Assembly: GCA_029204225.1 (NCBI GenBank)
Contig: CM055102.1
Location: forward strand, 7,156,994 to 7,220,993
Length of the DNA: 64,000 nucleotides
From: Diphasiastrum complanatum
Lineage: Eukaryota > Streptophyta > Lycopodiopsida > Lycopodiales > Lycopodiaceae
Reading direction: 5' to 3'
The translations under genes were made by a program, and so were the position numbers. Below are positions 23,461 through 35,627 of the stretch, piece after piece. Below the pieces are notes generated by a model. The model worked only from the letters and a program-made list of their open reading frames with translations, did not search any database and had not been told where the DNA came from. Numbering within the stretch: the stretch's first letter is position 1; every line of letters begins with the position of its first letter.

Positions 23461-24625
23461 CGATGGCTTTACCTTTGTCGAGTGTCTTGCCTTTGTTGAT
23501 TGTAGAGTTGTTGTGTGTAGCAGTGTCCTGGATACAGGCTGCATGTCGAGTTGTTCGTCGTCTAAATTGTCACTCAGCCCATTTGAAATTTGAACATCTT
23601 CATCTGGATGCTTAGGGTCCACTCCCTCTGTCGATGTCGACAGGTTATAGTATTGCTTGCCAAAAACTTCGTAGCTAACTCGATCTTGGTTAGCCATTGT
23701 TTTTGCTTCATAAAATCTAACATCTCTGACAGTCGTTACCTGATTGGTCTATGGTATATAGATCCTATAGTATGATGAATGAATATCATGTCCTACAAGG
23801 TATCTCTGTTCGACTTTTTCATCCAGCTTCTTTCGAAGCTTGTCAGGTTTGTATGCATATGCAAAGGCACGTACATGAGCTAGATTAGGCTTGTTACTCC
23901 ACCACACTTCATGTGGAGTAGTGTGAGGAATGTCTAATTTTCCTATCATGCTCTGCAGGTAGGCAGTTGTTGCTACTGTTTCATCCCATCATGGTCTTGA
24001 TGCCTTTGAGTAGGTCATCATGCATCTTGCTGCCTCCATGATAGTTCGGTTCTTTCTCTCAGCTACACCATTATGTTGTGGTGTATAGGTTGTTGTCTTC
24101 CTGTGAAGGATTCCTCGACTTGTATAGAAGTTGGCAAAATGGTTGGAGATGTACTCTCCTCCTCTGTCAGTTCTAACTTTGCTTGACCTTCTTTTTTGTC
24201 CACTTCTCAACCCAGTTCACATACTCTGTGAATTTATCAAGAGCTTCAGATTTGTTGTGGATGAAGTAAACAACAACAAACTTACTGAAATCATCGATGA
24301 AGGTGATGTAGTATCTTGATCCTCCCACAAAGAGTACGTCAAAGGATCCACAGATGTCAAAGTGTACCGATTCCAAGAGCTCTATTGCTCTGAAGGAATC
24401 CCTGGTGAAGGGCGTAATTGACATCTTGCCTTTGATGCAAGCATCACAAGATGTCAAACTGATTGCATCTTTGATGCTAACTCTTGTGATTTCTCCATGC
24501 TGGCTTGCTTTGTACAAAGCCATTGGGTTCATATGACACAGTCTCCTATGCCGTAGAACATCCATCGACTCATGGACTTGATGAGCCTGCTCTGTCAGTA
24601 GCCATACCTTCAGATGATACATATT
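23461..24625 (-). pseudogene. Copia-B integrase region (antisense)
   Basis: Contains, in order on the minus strand, the GAG-pre-integrase zinc-binding part (LRHRRLCHMN...CDACIKGKM), SVHFDICGSFDV with the first catalytic Asp, and FIDDFSKFVVVYF. The second Asp (KVRTDRGGEY) and catalytic Glu context (HNGVAERKNRTIMEAARCMM) follow. Next come the PHEVWWSNKPNLAHVRAFAYAY and KLDEKVEQRYLVGHD segments. A frame break falls between 23949 and 23989 and others near 24173-24210. The catalytic D, D and E are all still present. Confidence 0.85.
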
Positions 24626-25890
24626 GCCTTGACGTCTTCCTTGAGTGTTAGTGTATTGGTGCTGGCATCAACTACATTGCATGCTTCATTGGTGAATACC
24701 ATCCGCATGTCTGCATCTGCTATCCTTGCAACTGATAGTAGATCCTTCTGCAATGTAGGCACATATAGGACATCATCCAATCTTCGATCTCTGCTATTGG
24801 TGTTGAGCCATAGCACTCCAGTTCCACTCACTTCATGTCTTGATCCATCTCCAAGAATTATGTATCTGGAGGAATCAGATCGTCGAAATTTAGCAATGAT
24901 CTGTTTGGTTGTAACAAAATCTGATGTTGCATCTGAATCAAGAATGACTTCTTGAAAGTCGGTTGAGGATGTAGCACATACATTAGTGCACAAATAAGCA
25001 ATTGAGTTTTTGCACAAATAACGACTTCTTGAAATTCGGTTGAGGATGTAGCACATATATCAGTGCACAAATAAGCAGTTGAGTTTCTGCTTGTTCGTTC
25101 TTCAGCCACCTTGGAGGATTCTGGTTCCTCTACATGTGATGTGTTGTTGGAGCTCTCTTTTCTTCTCTGTGTTTTCTTGTTCCTTGGATTCTGATAGCAA
25201 TCCATGGCTGCATGTCACTTCTTGTGACAATGTATGCACTCGATTTTTGGATTCAGCCAACACATTGCTCCTTCCTTTTGATCTGCCTTCTTGATCTCCC
25301 TATTTCTCCTGACTTCAGTCCTGCCTTCTTGTCGAAGGATAAGCCTTTTTTCTTCGACTTGTCTTTGTTGTTGTAGAGAGCTTGGTCAGATTCGATTTTG
25401 TCATCATAGTGCTCTCTAGCTTTGACTTCTTCCTTGATGTCGATGACTGCTTTGTCAAAGGTCATGGCAGGATCTAGTCTGGAAAGATCTCGGTAGGGAA
25501 CGTAGCAGGTAGCTGAGCTCTTTCTCTTGTGAGGCTGCATGCTCTATTCCAGCATTGTGTTTCTAGATGCATAGTTTGATTTCGTGACTTGGTCTGAAAT
25601 CTGCTTGTGAGTGAATCCCACATCTCTCTAGCATTGGAGATTCATGCAAGGTCGAGGGTAATGTTGTCTTCGATGGAAGAGGAGATGACAACTACTACTT
25701 TGTCGTCCTTCTCCTTCCACTCTCGAAGTTCCTTGCCTGTGTTGGCTGACATCTCTTCGGTGCTGTCAACCCATGCATAGTGCTTCTCCTATGAGTATGA
25801 GTGAAGTCTTTACCTTCTAGGCCAAGAAATTCGACTCGTCTGCTTCAAGTACTATGCAAATCTTCGATTGGATGCTACTAATGGAAGCCA
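24626..25890 (-). pseudogene. Copia-B gag and protease (antisense)
   Basis: Gag begins near 25890 with MASISSIQSKICIVLEADESNF, matching the gag start of the copies at 35807 and 42241. A DPAMTFDKAVIDIKEEVKAREHYD segment and a zinc-knuckle tail (MDCYQNPRNKK) follow. Protease reads VILDSDATSDF: the retropepsin DSGA core has become DSDA, likely inactive. A 90-bp stretch (STAYLCTDICATSST...) is duplicated in tandem near 24965-25085, with slight changes. Several stops and frame shifts are present. Confidence 0.8.
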
Positions 25891-25922
25891 TAGTCCCAGT
25901 GACGAGGCTCTGATACCACTAT

Positions 25923-26369
25923 TGTGAATCTGGGCTCTGATAGGACTAATGTGGATAGGACTGATGTGGATCCTAGAATTTGAAGAAGTCAGAGACTTCG
26001 AGCACTTCGAATATGATTCATTGATATGAGTCCAGATGGAGCCGATTTGTCTGGAGAAGCTACTGCTTCATTTCGCGATCAGACATCCTCCGAACTACAA
26101 ATAGCTACTAATTGAGCAGAAGAACTGTTACTTGTCTATATTACCAAAATCAAGCATACAACAATGATCTTTTTGAGCGTTGTCTATTTCCCAGATCAGC
26201 GTGTTGGCGCAAGAGAGGTATTCTCTCTCACGAATAGAAACTAGCTACTGCTAATTCTATGTAAGTGTGAGTGTGGTGATGTGTGTCTGCTACTGCATGA
26301 CTAACACTCATCCACTACTTCCACACACACTCTATATATGTTTACTATGTCTATATCCGATCTCCAACA
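25923..26369 (-). mobile_element. 5' LTR of Copia-B (antisense), 447 bp
   Basis: On the minus strand it runs TGTTGGAGATCGG... from 26369 to ...TTCACA at 25923. Three bases later comes the primer site TGGTATCAGAGCC (25906-25918). TG...CA ends and adjacency to the primer site define the borders. The matching 3' LTR is not present in intact form. Confidence 0.75.
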
Positions 26370-26414
26370 CATATAGCATGCTTGGCTTGATTACAAGAAC
26401 TAATTAGCTTATTA

Positions 26415-26830
26415 CGTCTTGCTACTTTGCTTAACTACGATTGTTGGACTTCATTTGAGTGTGTTTCAATCTTTTTAGGAAGTGGCAAAAGTCATTAGAT
26501 TGAAGATGAGTCATGACATTCAAACTATCACGCTCGTCGATTTTTGATGACGTACTTGACGTTTGACGTGGCTGGTCTCGACTTGCTTGACTTTTTGCTT
26601 TGGGACTTAGCTGGGGTTGAGTCCTCATCAGTCAATTTGGTGACTTCGGACACTTCGGGGACTTCGGCCTTTGGGGACTGGTTTGCCTTTGTTGCCTTTG
26701 TTGTCTTTGGGGACTTCGGCCACTTTAGTTGAGTCTTGACTTTGGCGTTGTCGATGACTTCGGTTGAGATTGGTTGCTGCCTGTGTAGAAATCTCGTGTA
26801 TTTCTGCAAGTAAAGGCTCACAAGCTAAAA
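26415..26830 (-). other. CTTCGG-rich low-complexity segment next to the copia LTR
   Basis: Repeats GGGGACTTCGGCC / GCCTTTGTTGCC words. The minus-strand frame is Lys/Pro/Ser-rich (PKSPKTTKATKANQSPKAEVPEVSEV). Similar degenerate CTCGAAGAC and CGACTTATCG segments lie at 49090-49250 and 40228-40375, also next to copia-type sequence. It may be the post-pol region of a neighbouring copy. No protein family is recognised. Confidence 0.4.
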
Positions 26831-27069
26831 GCGCTTTGTTTCTTCAAAATTTTGGCTTATCTTGTAATCTTGAAGCTATTAGTGTCTGGAGTTCTATTAT
26901 TGAGTGAAATCAATGTGTTGTCCATTGTTAATGTAGTCACAACTTGCTTAGATAGTTCGCTAGTGAAGTTTTAACCAAGTAAATGGTTCACCTACCCACT
27001 TGGATTATTTTTGTTGTAAAAACGAGAATAAAAGAAGGCAAAGCAGATGTGAGAATATGAGAGTTTTGG

Positions 27070-27210
<141 letters not shown>

Positions 27211-27232
27211 ATGTTTTTTGTACTCTTTGAAG

Positions 27233-27312
27233 AAACAATGCAGGAATAGCATCTGGCACCTTCAAGCTTTCAGAGGATAACATTGAATTAACATTTGCAA
27301 CAAATCACATTG
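27233..27312 (+). CDS. TIC32-like short-chain dehydrogenase, exon 3
   Basis: 80-bp exon completing Ile118 (AT|A) and coding residues 119-144 plus one base: NNAG (119-122), then [22 protein letters not shown] is the SDR motif stabilising the central sheet, and Asn142 of ATNHIG is the family's structural/catalytic Asn. Acceptor TTTGAAG|A and donor G|GTGAGT are canonical, and phases 2 and 1 match the neighbours exactly. The exon lies 14.8 kb from exon 2, so automatic gene finders may miss it. Confidence 0.92.
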
Positions 27313-27774
27313 GTGAGTTTTGGCATTCATTAGGTCTTTAAGCTTGCTCAATTTGACTATGTTACAAAAATTGTTGTCTACTACTAAATTTGGAACTTTT
27401 TGAATTTTCTTGCATATTTTTAAGGTACCTCGGTATTAAAAGTACACAAAAGTTTCCATCCTAAATTGGGATGAATTAAGGGTTTTTCAAAGCAATTGTT
27501 TGCAAGATTTTTGGCCTTCATGCAATTGCATTGGCACATTCACAAATTAAAATGGTTGAAGCTTTCAAAGATTTGCTAGTTACCATGGGTACAATAACTA
27601 AGTGAAACATTATTTATGTCGAATTAATGCCTACATCTTTAAAACATTCGTGTTTGTCTTGAGCCCTGTATACTTGCTAGAGATGTGCCAATACTTTTTA
27701 TAAAAGTCTACCGAATTCAACATATCCTTGTCATGAGAATCTAAATTTTCTGTGTGCATTTTCAACCCACCTAT

Positions 27775-29216
27775 GTAATTATGTGATCATTTTGAAGATA
27801 GCATCTGGGACAACAAACATATGAGAAAAAAATTTGATGGGATACAAAAGACTTGGCACAAATTATCCATGAGAACATGGTGATTTGTTGATGCGAAATA
27901 GTAGCCCATTCAGCCACTAGAATTCTTGTGCACCTAACCTCTACTGCATACATAGCCATTGGGCATAGCAAGACCACAAATAGCTTAGACTTACTTTGGT
28001 CATCCTTAGTATGCTTTTGGTAATGATAGTGCTCAAGACTCTAAACATTGTTGCATGACCATTTCTCATCCTTGCTAGCAGTGCATGTTTCATACCGAAG
28101 ATAGGAATAGTGAAGAGTATCTCCAAAACATGTATAGGAGGACACCACCTCCAATGGCTGACCACCTAGAGTCAATACTTGTCGTTGCATATAACCTAAG
28201 TCTTCGTGGTGTTAACCGCCAAACACCACCCAGTTCTGAATACGTGGAGTCCTCTCAGTCTATCCAAGTGTCTCTACAATCCTATGCTAATCAAGGAGAT
28301 CAATACCATGTCATCAACATATAGCAGAATAGGGATGAGTGTATCACATAGTTTGCATCCCTGGCTACCATCTTGATTAATGACACTATCAAGCTCATCA
28401 ATATATAATCCAAAAAGTGTAGAGTAAAGTGAGCAGCCATGCTTTACCCTGATGGTACACTTGATCAATTGCAAAAGGCCCCCATCCAATCCTAAAGCGA
28501 TCCCAAACCTACTCATAGATTGTTATAAATGCCAATAATATATTTGTGCAATATCCAAGGTCTCTCAATCTCTGGATAAGTATCATGGAACATAATCAAA
28601 TGCCCTCTAGAAATCAACAAAGCAACAACACACTCTCTCATGGCTAGATCTAGCCCTCCTCGATAATGGCCTTGAGAGTGAATACATGGTCTATGGCGGA
28701 ACATTGAGCTCTAAATCCCACCTTCCCTAATGCATGTAGCCATCTATTCTTAACCTCATCTTGTGATGCCGCCTGCAGGATGGTGCTTTGGAGCTTGGCA
28801 ATGATATGGCCTATTATGATAGTGTGGTAATGATCAAGTTTCATGGAGTCATTGCTCTTGTGGATGGGATGGATAACATTGGTGCACCATGACGACAAGA
28901 AGCTAGAAATGACTTGGTTGAGAGGGTTGGTAAGAATAGGTGAAATGATATTTGTAGCGGATATCAAGAGTTCAGCTTCAATATCTTGTGCATGATGGGT
29001 TCTCAACTTTGAGCGGCAAGGAGTGATCATAATGGGAGAGACTATGGAATGGTATAGAGTGTGGTAGCATATTGAATCCATATATGTAGGTCTCTCCAAG
29101 GTGGATGTGGAGCTTGTGGGATGAATATTTATAAAAAGCCTCAAAAAAGAGCTGAAGAGAAGGTCAATAAGTTTCCTTCCTTCATTTTCTTCATAGGTCT
29201 TTTCTTTCAATGACAT
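27775..29216 (-). pseudogene. LINE remnant: endonuclease end plus reverse transcriptase
   Basis: Minus-strand frames in order: NEGRKLIDLLFSSFLRLF...TLERPTYMDSI (endonuclease C-terminus); VISSFLSSWCTNVIHPIHKS and GFRAQCSAIDHVFTLKAIIEEG (RT fingers); VKHGCSLYSTLFGLYIDELDSV; and LLYVDDMVLIS with the catalytic Asp pair intact. Downstream, 28165-27775 reads MYAVEVRCTRI-VAEW and CAKSFVSHQIFF, the post-RT segment. The frame shifts at about 28650, 28515 and 28270. It is a dead non-LTR element lying antisense in intron 3. The 5' part is absent past 29216. Confidence 0.8.
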
Positions 29217-29268
29217 GTATGGCTATACAGACATCTAGTATCAAGTAAGAGATGAGGTGTGAAGATAT

Positions 29269-31283
29269 GTGCATTTTGACTTGCTCATGGAGGGATTCAC
29301 ACGCACGGATACTTATTGTCATCTATGCAATTCTTTTGGACATGAGATAGCTTTTTGTTTGTTTAATCCTTGGGTTATTCAACAAACATATGCTAAGTTC
29401 CAATATCAAGAAAATTATAATGGAAGAGACCTAATGGTAAGGCCTATGGCCTTGGATTTCCGGAACGATTAGCCCTGACAATTCCTCCAGTACAACATGT
29501 TCCTTCTATGAATATGATGGAACCAAAACCCTCGGTTGGCAATGACCAATGGAATTATAATACATAATAAGATTTTGGTTCTTCAGATCAATATGCTATC
29601 TATGCTGCTGCACAACAACAATGGTCTAGACAATGGACTAGGGCACGACTTGGCTGTTATGGATGTGGAGAAAATCATAGGATTGTTGTATGTCCTTTTG
29701 TTGGGAATTGCGATTATGGACATTGTTACAAAGACCGTCTCGCTAGACCAAAACCACCGCCGATAACTGCTCTTTTGGATATGACTACAAATAAGCAAAG
29801 ACCATCAGTCCAATCTATTGAACCAAGTATACAAGTGATGGTTGTCAAACAAGCTTAGAAGCAGAAAGGAGTTGTTGTTGATCCAACACCTGTAGAATCT
29901 GTGACAGCTACTGTTCTACCTATCACATCAGGGGTGTATCCAAATCTCAACTCTGAGAAGAAGAAATACCATGACATGAGACAGTAAATCAAAGACTTAC
30001 AAGAAGAGGAGACATTGGAATTCTCCAGAGTTGTAGTAGAGATTCATTCTTCACCTGTGCCACCATAAGATTTACATGATCCTTTGCAAAGAACACATCA
30101 ACTAACGAATGTAAATTCTCAGTTGCATCATCGCAAAGAACCCTTCAAGATGACCGAACTTGAACCACCACAAATAGAACCGATCGTGAATATTCTATCT
30201 AGCAAGATGAATATTACATTGGGAGAATTTCTCAAGTTGGTGGCTCAAGCTAAAGAAGTGGAAGCTGATATATTGACCAAGATAGAACCAAAAGTCTAGT
30301 AGAAACCACTATTTTGTGTCAGATTTAAAGATTCAAACGAATTACTCAATGTAGGGCAGTCTGGGAGAGTGAGCAGAGAAATATCACCTTGCCAATACAA
30401 CATAAACAATTTAGTCAAGAGGTAGCTGTGATAGATGGAGGCTCAAGAGTCAATCTAATCTCAACAAAGCTATGTGCTAAATGGGGCCTTCAATTAAGTC
30501 AGCTGGTCAGACTCTAGTTCGTCCTAAAGGCATAATGAAGTTAGCTGGTCAGTTTTAAAGGCATAATGAACGATATACTAGTGAAAATTATGAGAATCCA
30601 GTTTGTCATTACTTTTGTAGTAATGGACTAACCGGAAGCACCATCCGTTTATCGTATTCTATTGGGACGTCCATGGTTATGAGTTGTACAAGTAATTCAT
30701 AACTGGAGAACATAAAAATTTACATTTGAGAATCATGAACGAGCAGTTAAAAGTGATCCATTGATATCATTATGACTCTCAAATAGATAATGTTAACTGA
30801 AATCAAGCTCTTGCAACTATGGATTGTACAACAAGATACATGTGTCAACGAGATAACAATTCAGAGTTGAGCGACATTCCTATGGTTGGTCGTACTTTGG
30901 ATATGCCTCACCTTCCTGGTCAACATGATGAATGTCGCATGGATATCTACTGATCCGATTCCAGATCCTATTGAAGATGAACTTATTCATGTCAGTCATG
31001 CATTATCTTATGACGAAAATACTGAACTAACTGATGAGCAAATTCTAAATCATATGGATCTTACAAGGCTTGGAGTTCATGATATTCTTAATGAACCAAC
31101 AATACAATTGTGAAGGAATGGATGAATACAAGACCAATGACAAAAATCAAGCCAAACAACATTATAACATTGTTCTAAAATGGAAAAATCCATCACGAGA
31201 TGCAGTTTCGACAATTGATCCAAAAGTTGTACTGTTGGATTTATCTCCTCTACTCTCCTAAATCCCATGTTAATCTAGTTCCA
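29269..31283 (+). pseudogene. Gypsy G1, part 1: gag zinc knuckles and protease
   Basis: Zinc-knuckle-like CHLCNSFGHEIAFC near 29320 and CYGCGENHRIVVC near 29660 identify gag. ITSGVYPNLNSEKKKYHDMRQ and NILSSKMNITLGEFLKLV follow, shared with copies at 32340 and 53090. The protease reads AVIDGGSRVNLISTKLCAKWG (about 30423-30483), an IDGGS version of the retropepsin core, with LLGRPWL near 30655. Many stops (29877, 30298 and others) and frame shifts are present. It is cut at 31283 by insertion of G2 and continues at 40155. Its own 5' LTR was not identified. Confidence 0.75.
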
Positions 31284-32012
31284 TGTTGGAGGGTTTGCGG
31301 ATTCCAAGGCAACCCTAACCCTAGTTAATTAGTGAGAGAGATTTGGCACCTCGCGTGTGTAAGTCCATCCCGATGATCACATAGTTATTTGATAATTATA
31401 AAGTCAATAGAAGGACTTTAGGCTTTTTTGCGGGACTTTTAATGTCGTAGGCCTAAATGTCAAGTTAGTGAATAAAATTGGGACTCCCACCAAAGTTAGT
31501 TCAAATTCAAATTTAAATTGGTTCTCTCCAATTTGAAATGGGTCCCACTCTTTTTTTAAATTTGAATAGTTAGGGAGGTAGAAATGGGCAAATAGGATTT
31601 TGAGGCCAAGGTCCTCCTCTCTACTATAAATAGTGCCAAACTCGAATTTGGAAAACATGTTCATATCCTCATTTTAATACAAGCAGATTGGTTCTCTTAT
31701 GGAATGGATTTGTGAATGTCCTTGCTCTGTATCACTTTTCCTCCATCTCTCATGCTTTTGTTGTATTTGCAAATTGTTGGATATGATTGTTATTCGAATT
31801 GCATGTTTTTATGCTTTTTGTGACAGAGAAAGGGAGAGAGAAAAAGAGTAAGCTATCTTCATTGTGGATGGATGTTAGAGTTAGATATGGATCTTCCATT
31901 CATGCTGATATGTTATCGCTCTCATGGAAACGCGCGACAACTAACTTCATCTCCTTGATGCTAGAATGCTTAGATCTTGGGTTGAGGATAGCAAGGAAAG
32001 AAACCCACTACA
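31284..32012 (+). repeat. G2 5' LTR, 729 bp
   Basis: Starts TGTTGGAGGG and ends CACTACA. A TATA-like CTATAAATAG near 31624-31633 could be the element's promoter. The LTR lies in sense orientation within host intron 3. Confidence 0.85.
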
Positions 32013-32016
32013 ATTT

Positions 32017-32034
32017 TGGCGCCATTGTCGGGGA
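32017..32034 (+). promoter_or_regulatory. G2 primer binding site
   Basis: TGGCGCCATTGTCGGGGA, four bases after the 5' LTR end. It marks the start of minus-strand DNA synthesis. The matching tRNA was not determined. Confidence 0.75.
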
Positions 32035-32215
32035 GCTATGCCAATTTTTCAGTTTGCAGCATGTTTGTTGGATGGTTAGCTTGCATTAGGCATCTTGTCT
32101 GTGGCATGAATAGTGTTAAATTTGCATTTAGGGTTAGTTTTGAAGTGATTTTGCCTGATTTGAGTGAATTTTCTTGTTTGAATTCTAATCTGATTATTGA
32201 ACAAGGACAGCTACT

Positions 32216-32582
32216 TAGATCACCAGCTTGAAGCCGCTAAAGTAGTAGCTAAAGTCCATTCTTCACCTGTGCAGCCACTGAATAATCCATGAACGGATAC
32301 GAATACTCAGTTTTCTCATCATAAAGAGCCCTTCAAGATGACTGAACTGGAAGCACCGCAAACAGAGTTATTCATGAATATTTTATCTAGTAAGATAAAT
32401 ATTACATTGGGAGAATTTCTGAAGTTGGTGCCAAATGCAAAAGAAGTATTAGTGCAAAAATCAACTCAAATCGAACTAGAAGCCAATCAGAAATCACTTT
32501 TTTTGCTGGATTTGAAGAATCTAATGAAGTATTCCATGTCAAAGCAGCCTGGGAAAGTGATCAAAAAAATATCACTATGCCA
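32216..32582 (+). pseudogene. G1-type gag fragment inside G2
   Basis: Encodes VHSSPVQP, KEPFKMTELEAPQTE and NILSSKINITLGEFLKLVPNAKEVL, closely matching G1 at 30150-30260. It is fused at about 32582 directly to copia RT sequence. The join is either a template switch or an illegitimate repair product. Confidence 0.65.
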
Positions 32583-34090
32583 AATCTGCTTTTCTAAATG
32601 GTGAGTTAGAAGAAGAAGTGTTCATGGATCAACCTGAAGGCTTTGTAGCAAAGGGACAGGAAAATAAAGTATGTCGCTTGAAAAAAGCGCTTTATGGTCT
32701 TAAACAGCCACCACGTGCGTGGTATAGCAGGATTGATGCCTACTTTCGTTCAAAGGGGATGGTGAGAACACATTCTGATCCAAATCTATATGTCTTATGC
32801 TTTGATGGTATGGTTGCTTTGATTGCTCTTTATGTTGATGACTTGATTATTATGGAAAATAATCAAGAGATGATAGACATGATCAAGAAAGATCTCATGG
32901 AACAATTCGAGATGACAGATCTCAGCCTGATGCATTATTGCCTTGAAGTAGAGGTGTGGCAAAAAGGACACGAAGTGGGTTTAACACAGGTGAAGTATGT
33001 CAAAGAGTTGCTGCACAAGTTTAGGTTGTAGGATTGCAAGCCAGTGAATACTCCTATTGAACCAGGTAAAAAGCTTTCTAAGCTTGATGAGTCACAATCA
33101 TTTGATGTTACGCTGTATAGGCAGTTAGTAGGGAGCTTGATTTACCTTTCCATGACTAGACCAGATATATGCTATGTTGTTGGTATTGTAAGTTAGTTTA
33201 TGGCAACACTTACGGAAACGCATTGGAAGGTAGCTAAGCGCATTTTGTGTTATGTAAAAGGCACTTCAGATTATGGCTTAATTCAGAGAAAGCCTGACGG
33301 TTTACCTGAGTTGTGTGGCTATGTGGATGCGAATTGGAGAGGTGACTATGATGATCATAGATCCATCACATGGTATGTATTCCAGCTTTGTGGCAGTTGC
33401 TTTTCCTGGTCTAGTAAGAAGCAAAGTACAATTGCTCTTTCCACCACAGAAGCAGAGTATAAGACAATGTGTAGTGCAGCACAAGAAGCTATATGGTTGA
33501 GACAAATCTTGGAAGAAGTTGGCATGAGGCAGAAAAATCCCACAATTTTAATAGCGATAGTCAAAGTGGCATTCAGCTAGCAAAGAATCCAGTGTTCCAT
33601 GCGAGAACCAAACACATTGAGATTCAGTATCACTTTATACGTGAGAGGCTGCTGAGTCGTGAAATTCATGTTGTTCATTGTAGTACAGAAGAACAACTAG
33701 CTGATATTTTCAATAAGCCACTTGTTGGAGAAAAGTTTGATAAGTTTAGATCAAAGCTTTCTGTACTTAAAGTTTGTTGACTTTAAAGCTATGTATATGA
33801 CTGTATAAAAAGTAGACTCTACTTTAAGGGAGAGAGTTAGAATTAAAGTAGAATCATTGTGTTACTGTACTGTGGGTCCTATCAGTTGATAAGGATCAGT
33901 TGGCCTCGCCACGAGGCAAGTCGACAGGACACACATCCCACCAACGGCAACCTGGGTCATGCATGGGTTGCCTGAGTGAACAACTATATGTACAGTGTAA
34001 TTTCATTTTGAAAAATACAGTTGCTACGTGAGCTTGGTGTGGAGAGTGTTTTCTATCTGTGTTACTGTGTAGCATGATCAGTGTTCCTAG
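32583..34090 (+). pseudogene. copia RT / RNase H fragment with 3' LTR
   Basis: Starts in mid-RT (KSAFLNGELEEEVFMDQPEGF) and continues with LYGLKQPPRAWY and LIALYVDDLIIME (intact YVDD). RNase H follows (CGYVDANW, STTEAEY, DSQSGIQLAKNPVFHARTKHI). The ORF ends at 33780. Stops at 33029-33031 and 33194-33196 and a frame shift near 33545 kill it. The purine-rich AAGGGAGAGAG at 33822-33832 is followed by the 3' LTR (about 33833-34090). It is a close relative of Copia-2. Confidence 0.8.
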
Positions 34091-34139
34091 TCAAAGCAAA
34101 TTCTAAGTAAAAGTTGATAAAAGCTTCACTGCCTTTTGG

Positions 34140-35627
34140 ATATTTGGTTGTCCAGCTGTTTTAGAGTTGTTGATACGTTTAGCGACGTCGGTTTGCCAAT
34201 GTAGAAAATTGTGAAAAAGCCGAAGGTGCCTTAGTTTAAGGCAGTGAAAAGACGAAGGTGCCCAAAAATGGTTTTAAGGCATTCTGGGTTTAGTGTCGCA
34301 TTTTTCGCAAAGAGGCAAAAAAGACGAAGGTGGTCCAAAAATGGTTTTTAAGTCATTCCGACTAGTGTGTCGCTTTTTTTGTGAAGGCACGGAAAAAGGG
34401 CGAGGAAGGTAAAAAGCAAAGGTGTCTTAAATTGTTTTAAGGCATAAATGGGGAAAAACTTTAAAGCGGAAAAATGTGAAGGTCCGAAATCATGTTGTCG
34501 GTCTTCTGTTTTCAAGATGCTTATTACTTCACGATTTTTTAAGGTTGAGCATATGAAATCTAACACCCCCCCTTGATGAGGATCTTGATCTGCTGCCATG
34601 TAGTTTGTTCTACAGAAAATTAATTCTACTTCCTTATTGTGCACTTTCTCTCTAAGATAATGATACCTGATTTCTATATGTTTGCTTCAAGAGTGAAATC
34701 TCGGATTGAGAGAAAGTGCTATTGTGCTTTGATTGTCATAATAGGTTGTTGTAGGAAGCGTTTGTGCAAGGTTCAGGTCTGCGAGAAGGGCCTTGGTTGT
34801 ATAAAAATACAAATCCAGAAGTTGATTTTCTGGTGTCGACATCTCTTGCCCAATCCGCATCTATGTAGGCTTCAAGGATGTTGGCAGTTTGGCTGCCTCC
34901 ATAGCAGATCTTGAGAGTTTTCATTGCTTGGATGTACTTTATGACCTTTGTTAGCGCTTTTCAATGAATTACGTCTGGATTTGACAAGAATGGACTGAGT
35001 GTACTGATCGAATATGCAAGGTCTGGTCACGTGCAAATCATTGCGTACATCAGTGAGCCGATGATGGACTGAAACGGGTAGTGCTTCATTTCCTCCTTTT
35101 TTGTCTCAATTTGAGGAGACTATTCCATTGATAGCTTTAGTTCAGGGTCGAGTGGAAAGAGACTGGGTTTGCAGTTGGCCATTCCATACTTTTCCAACAC
35201 GTTGTTGAGATATCGGTGCTGATTAATAAAGATAAGTCTGTTGGGTGGATCTCGTTGAATTTGGATTCCAAGACAATAGTGGGCTGGACCCATGTCAGTC
35301 ATCTTGTATTCTTGGGCCATCATGCATTTTGTATCCTTCATTAGATTCAGATTATTACTGAATAAGAGTGTATCATCTACGTAGAGAGTGATGATGATGA
35401 AGTATTCTGATACAGACTTGAAGTAAACATTCGAGTCTGCTGACTTTGGAATAAAACCATTTTCTATCAAAAATGCGTTGATTTTTAGGAACCAGGCTCT
35501 GGGTGACTGTTTCAGCATGTAGAGCGCCTTGTGAATTCTACATACAAGGTGATGTTGCTTGTCGTTGAGTTCATATCCCTCTGGCTGTGTCATATAGATT
35601 TCCTCTTTGATGGTTCCATTGAGGAAT
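34140..35627 (-). pseudogene. copia RT / RNase H / 3' LTR fragment (antisense)
   Basis: The minus strand gives FLNGTIKEEIYMTQPEGYEL, IHKALYMLKQSPRAWF, IIITLYVDDTLLFSNN (YVDD intact) and HYCLGIQIQRD in one frame (35640-35120). Damaged RPDLAYSISTLSPFLSNPD and AYIDADWARDVDTRKSTSGF (34924-34736) follow. A purine run followed by TGTTAGATTTC at 34565 marks its 3' LTR, which runs down to about 34140. It is truncated at about 35628, where the next copia LTR begins head to head. Confidence 0.78.
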
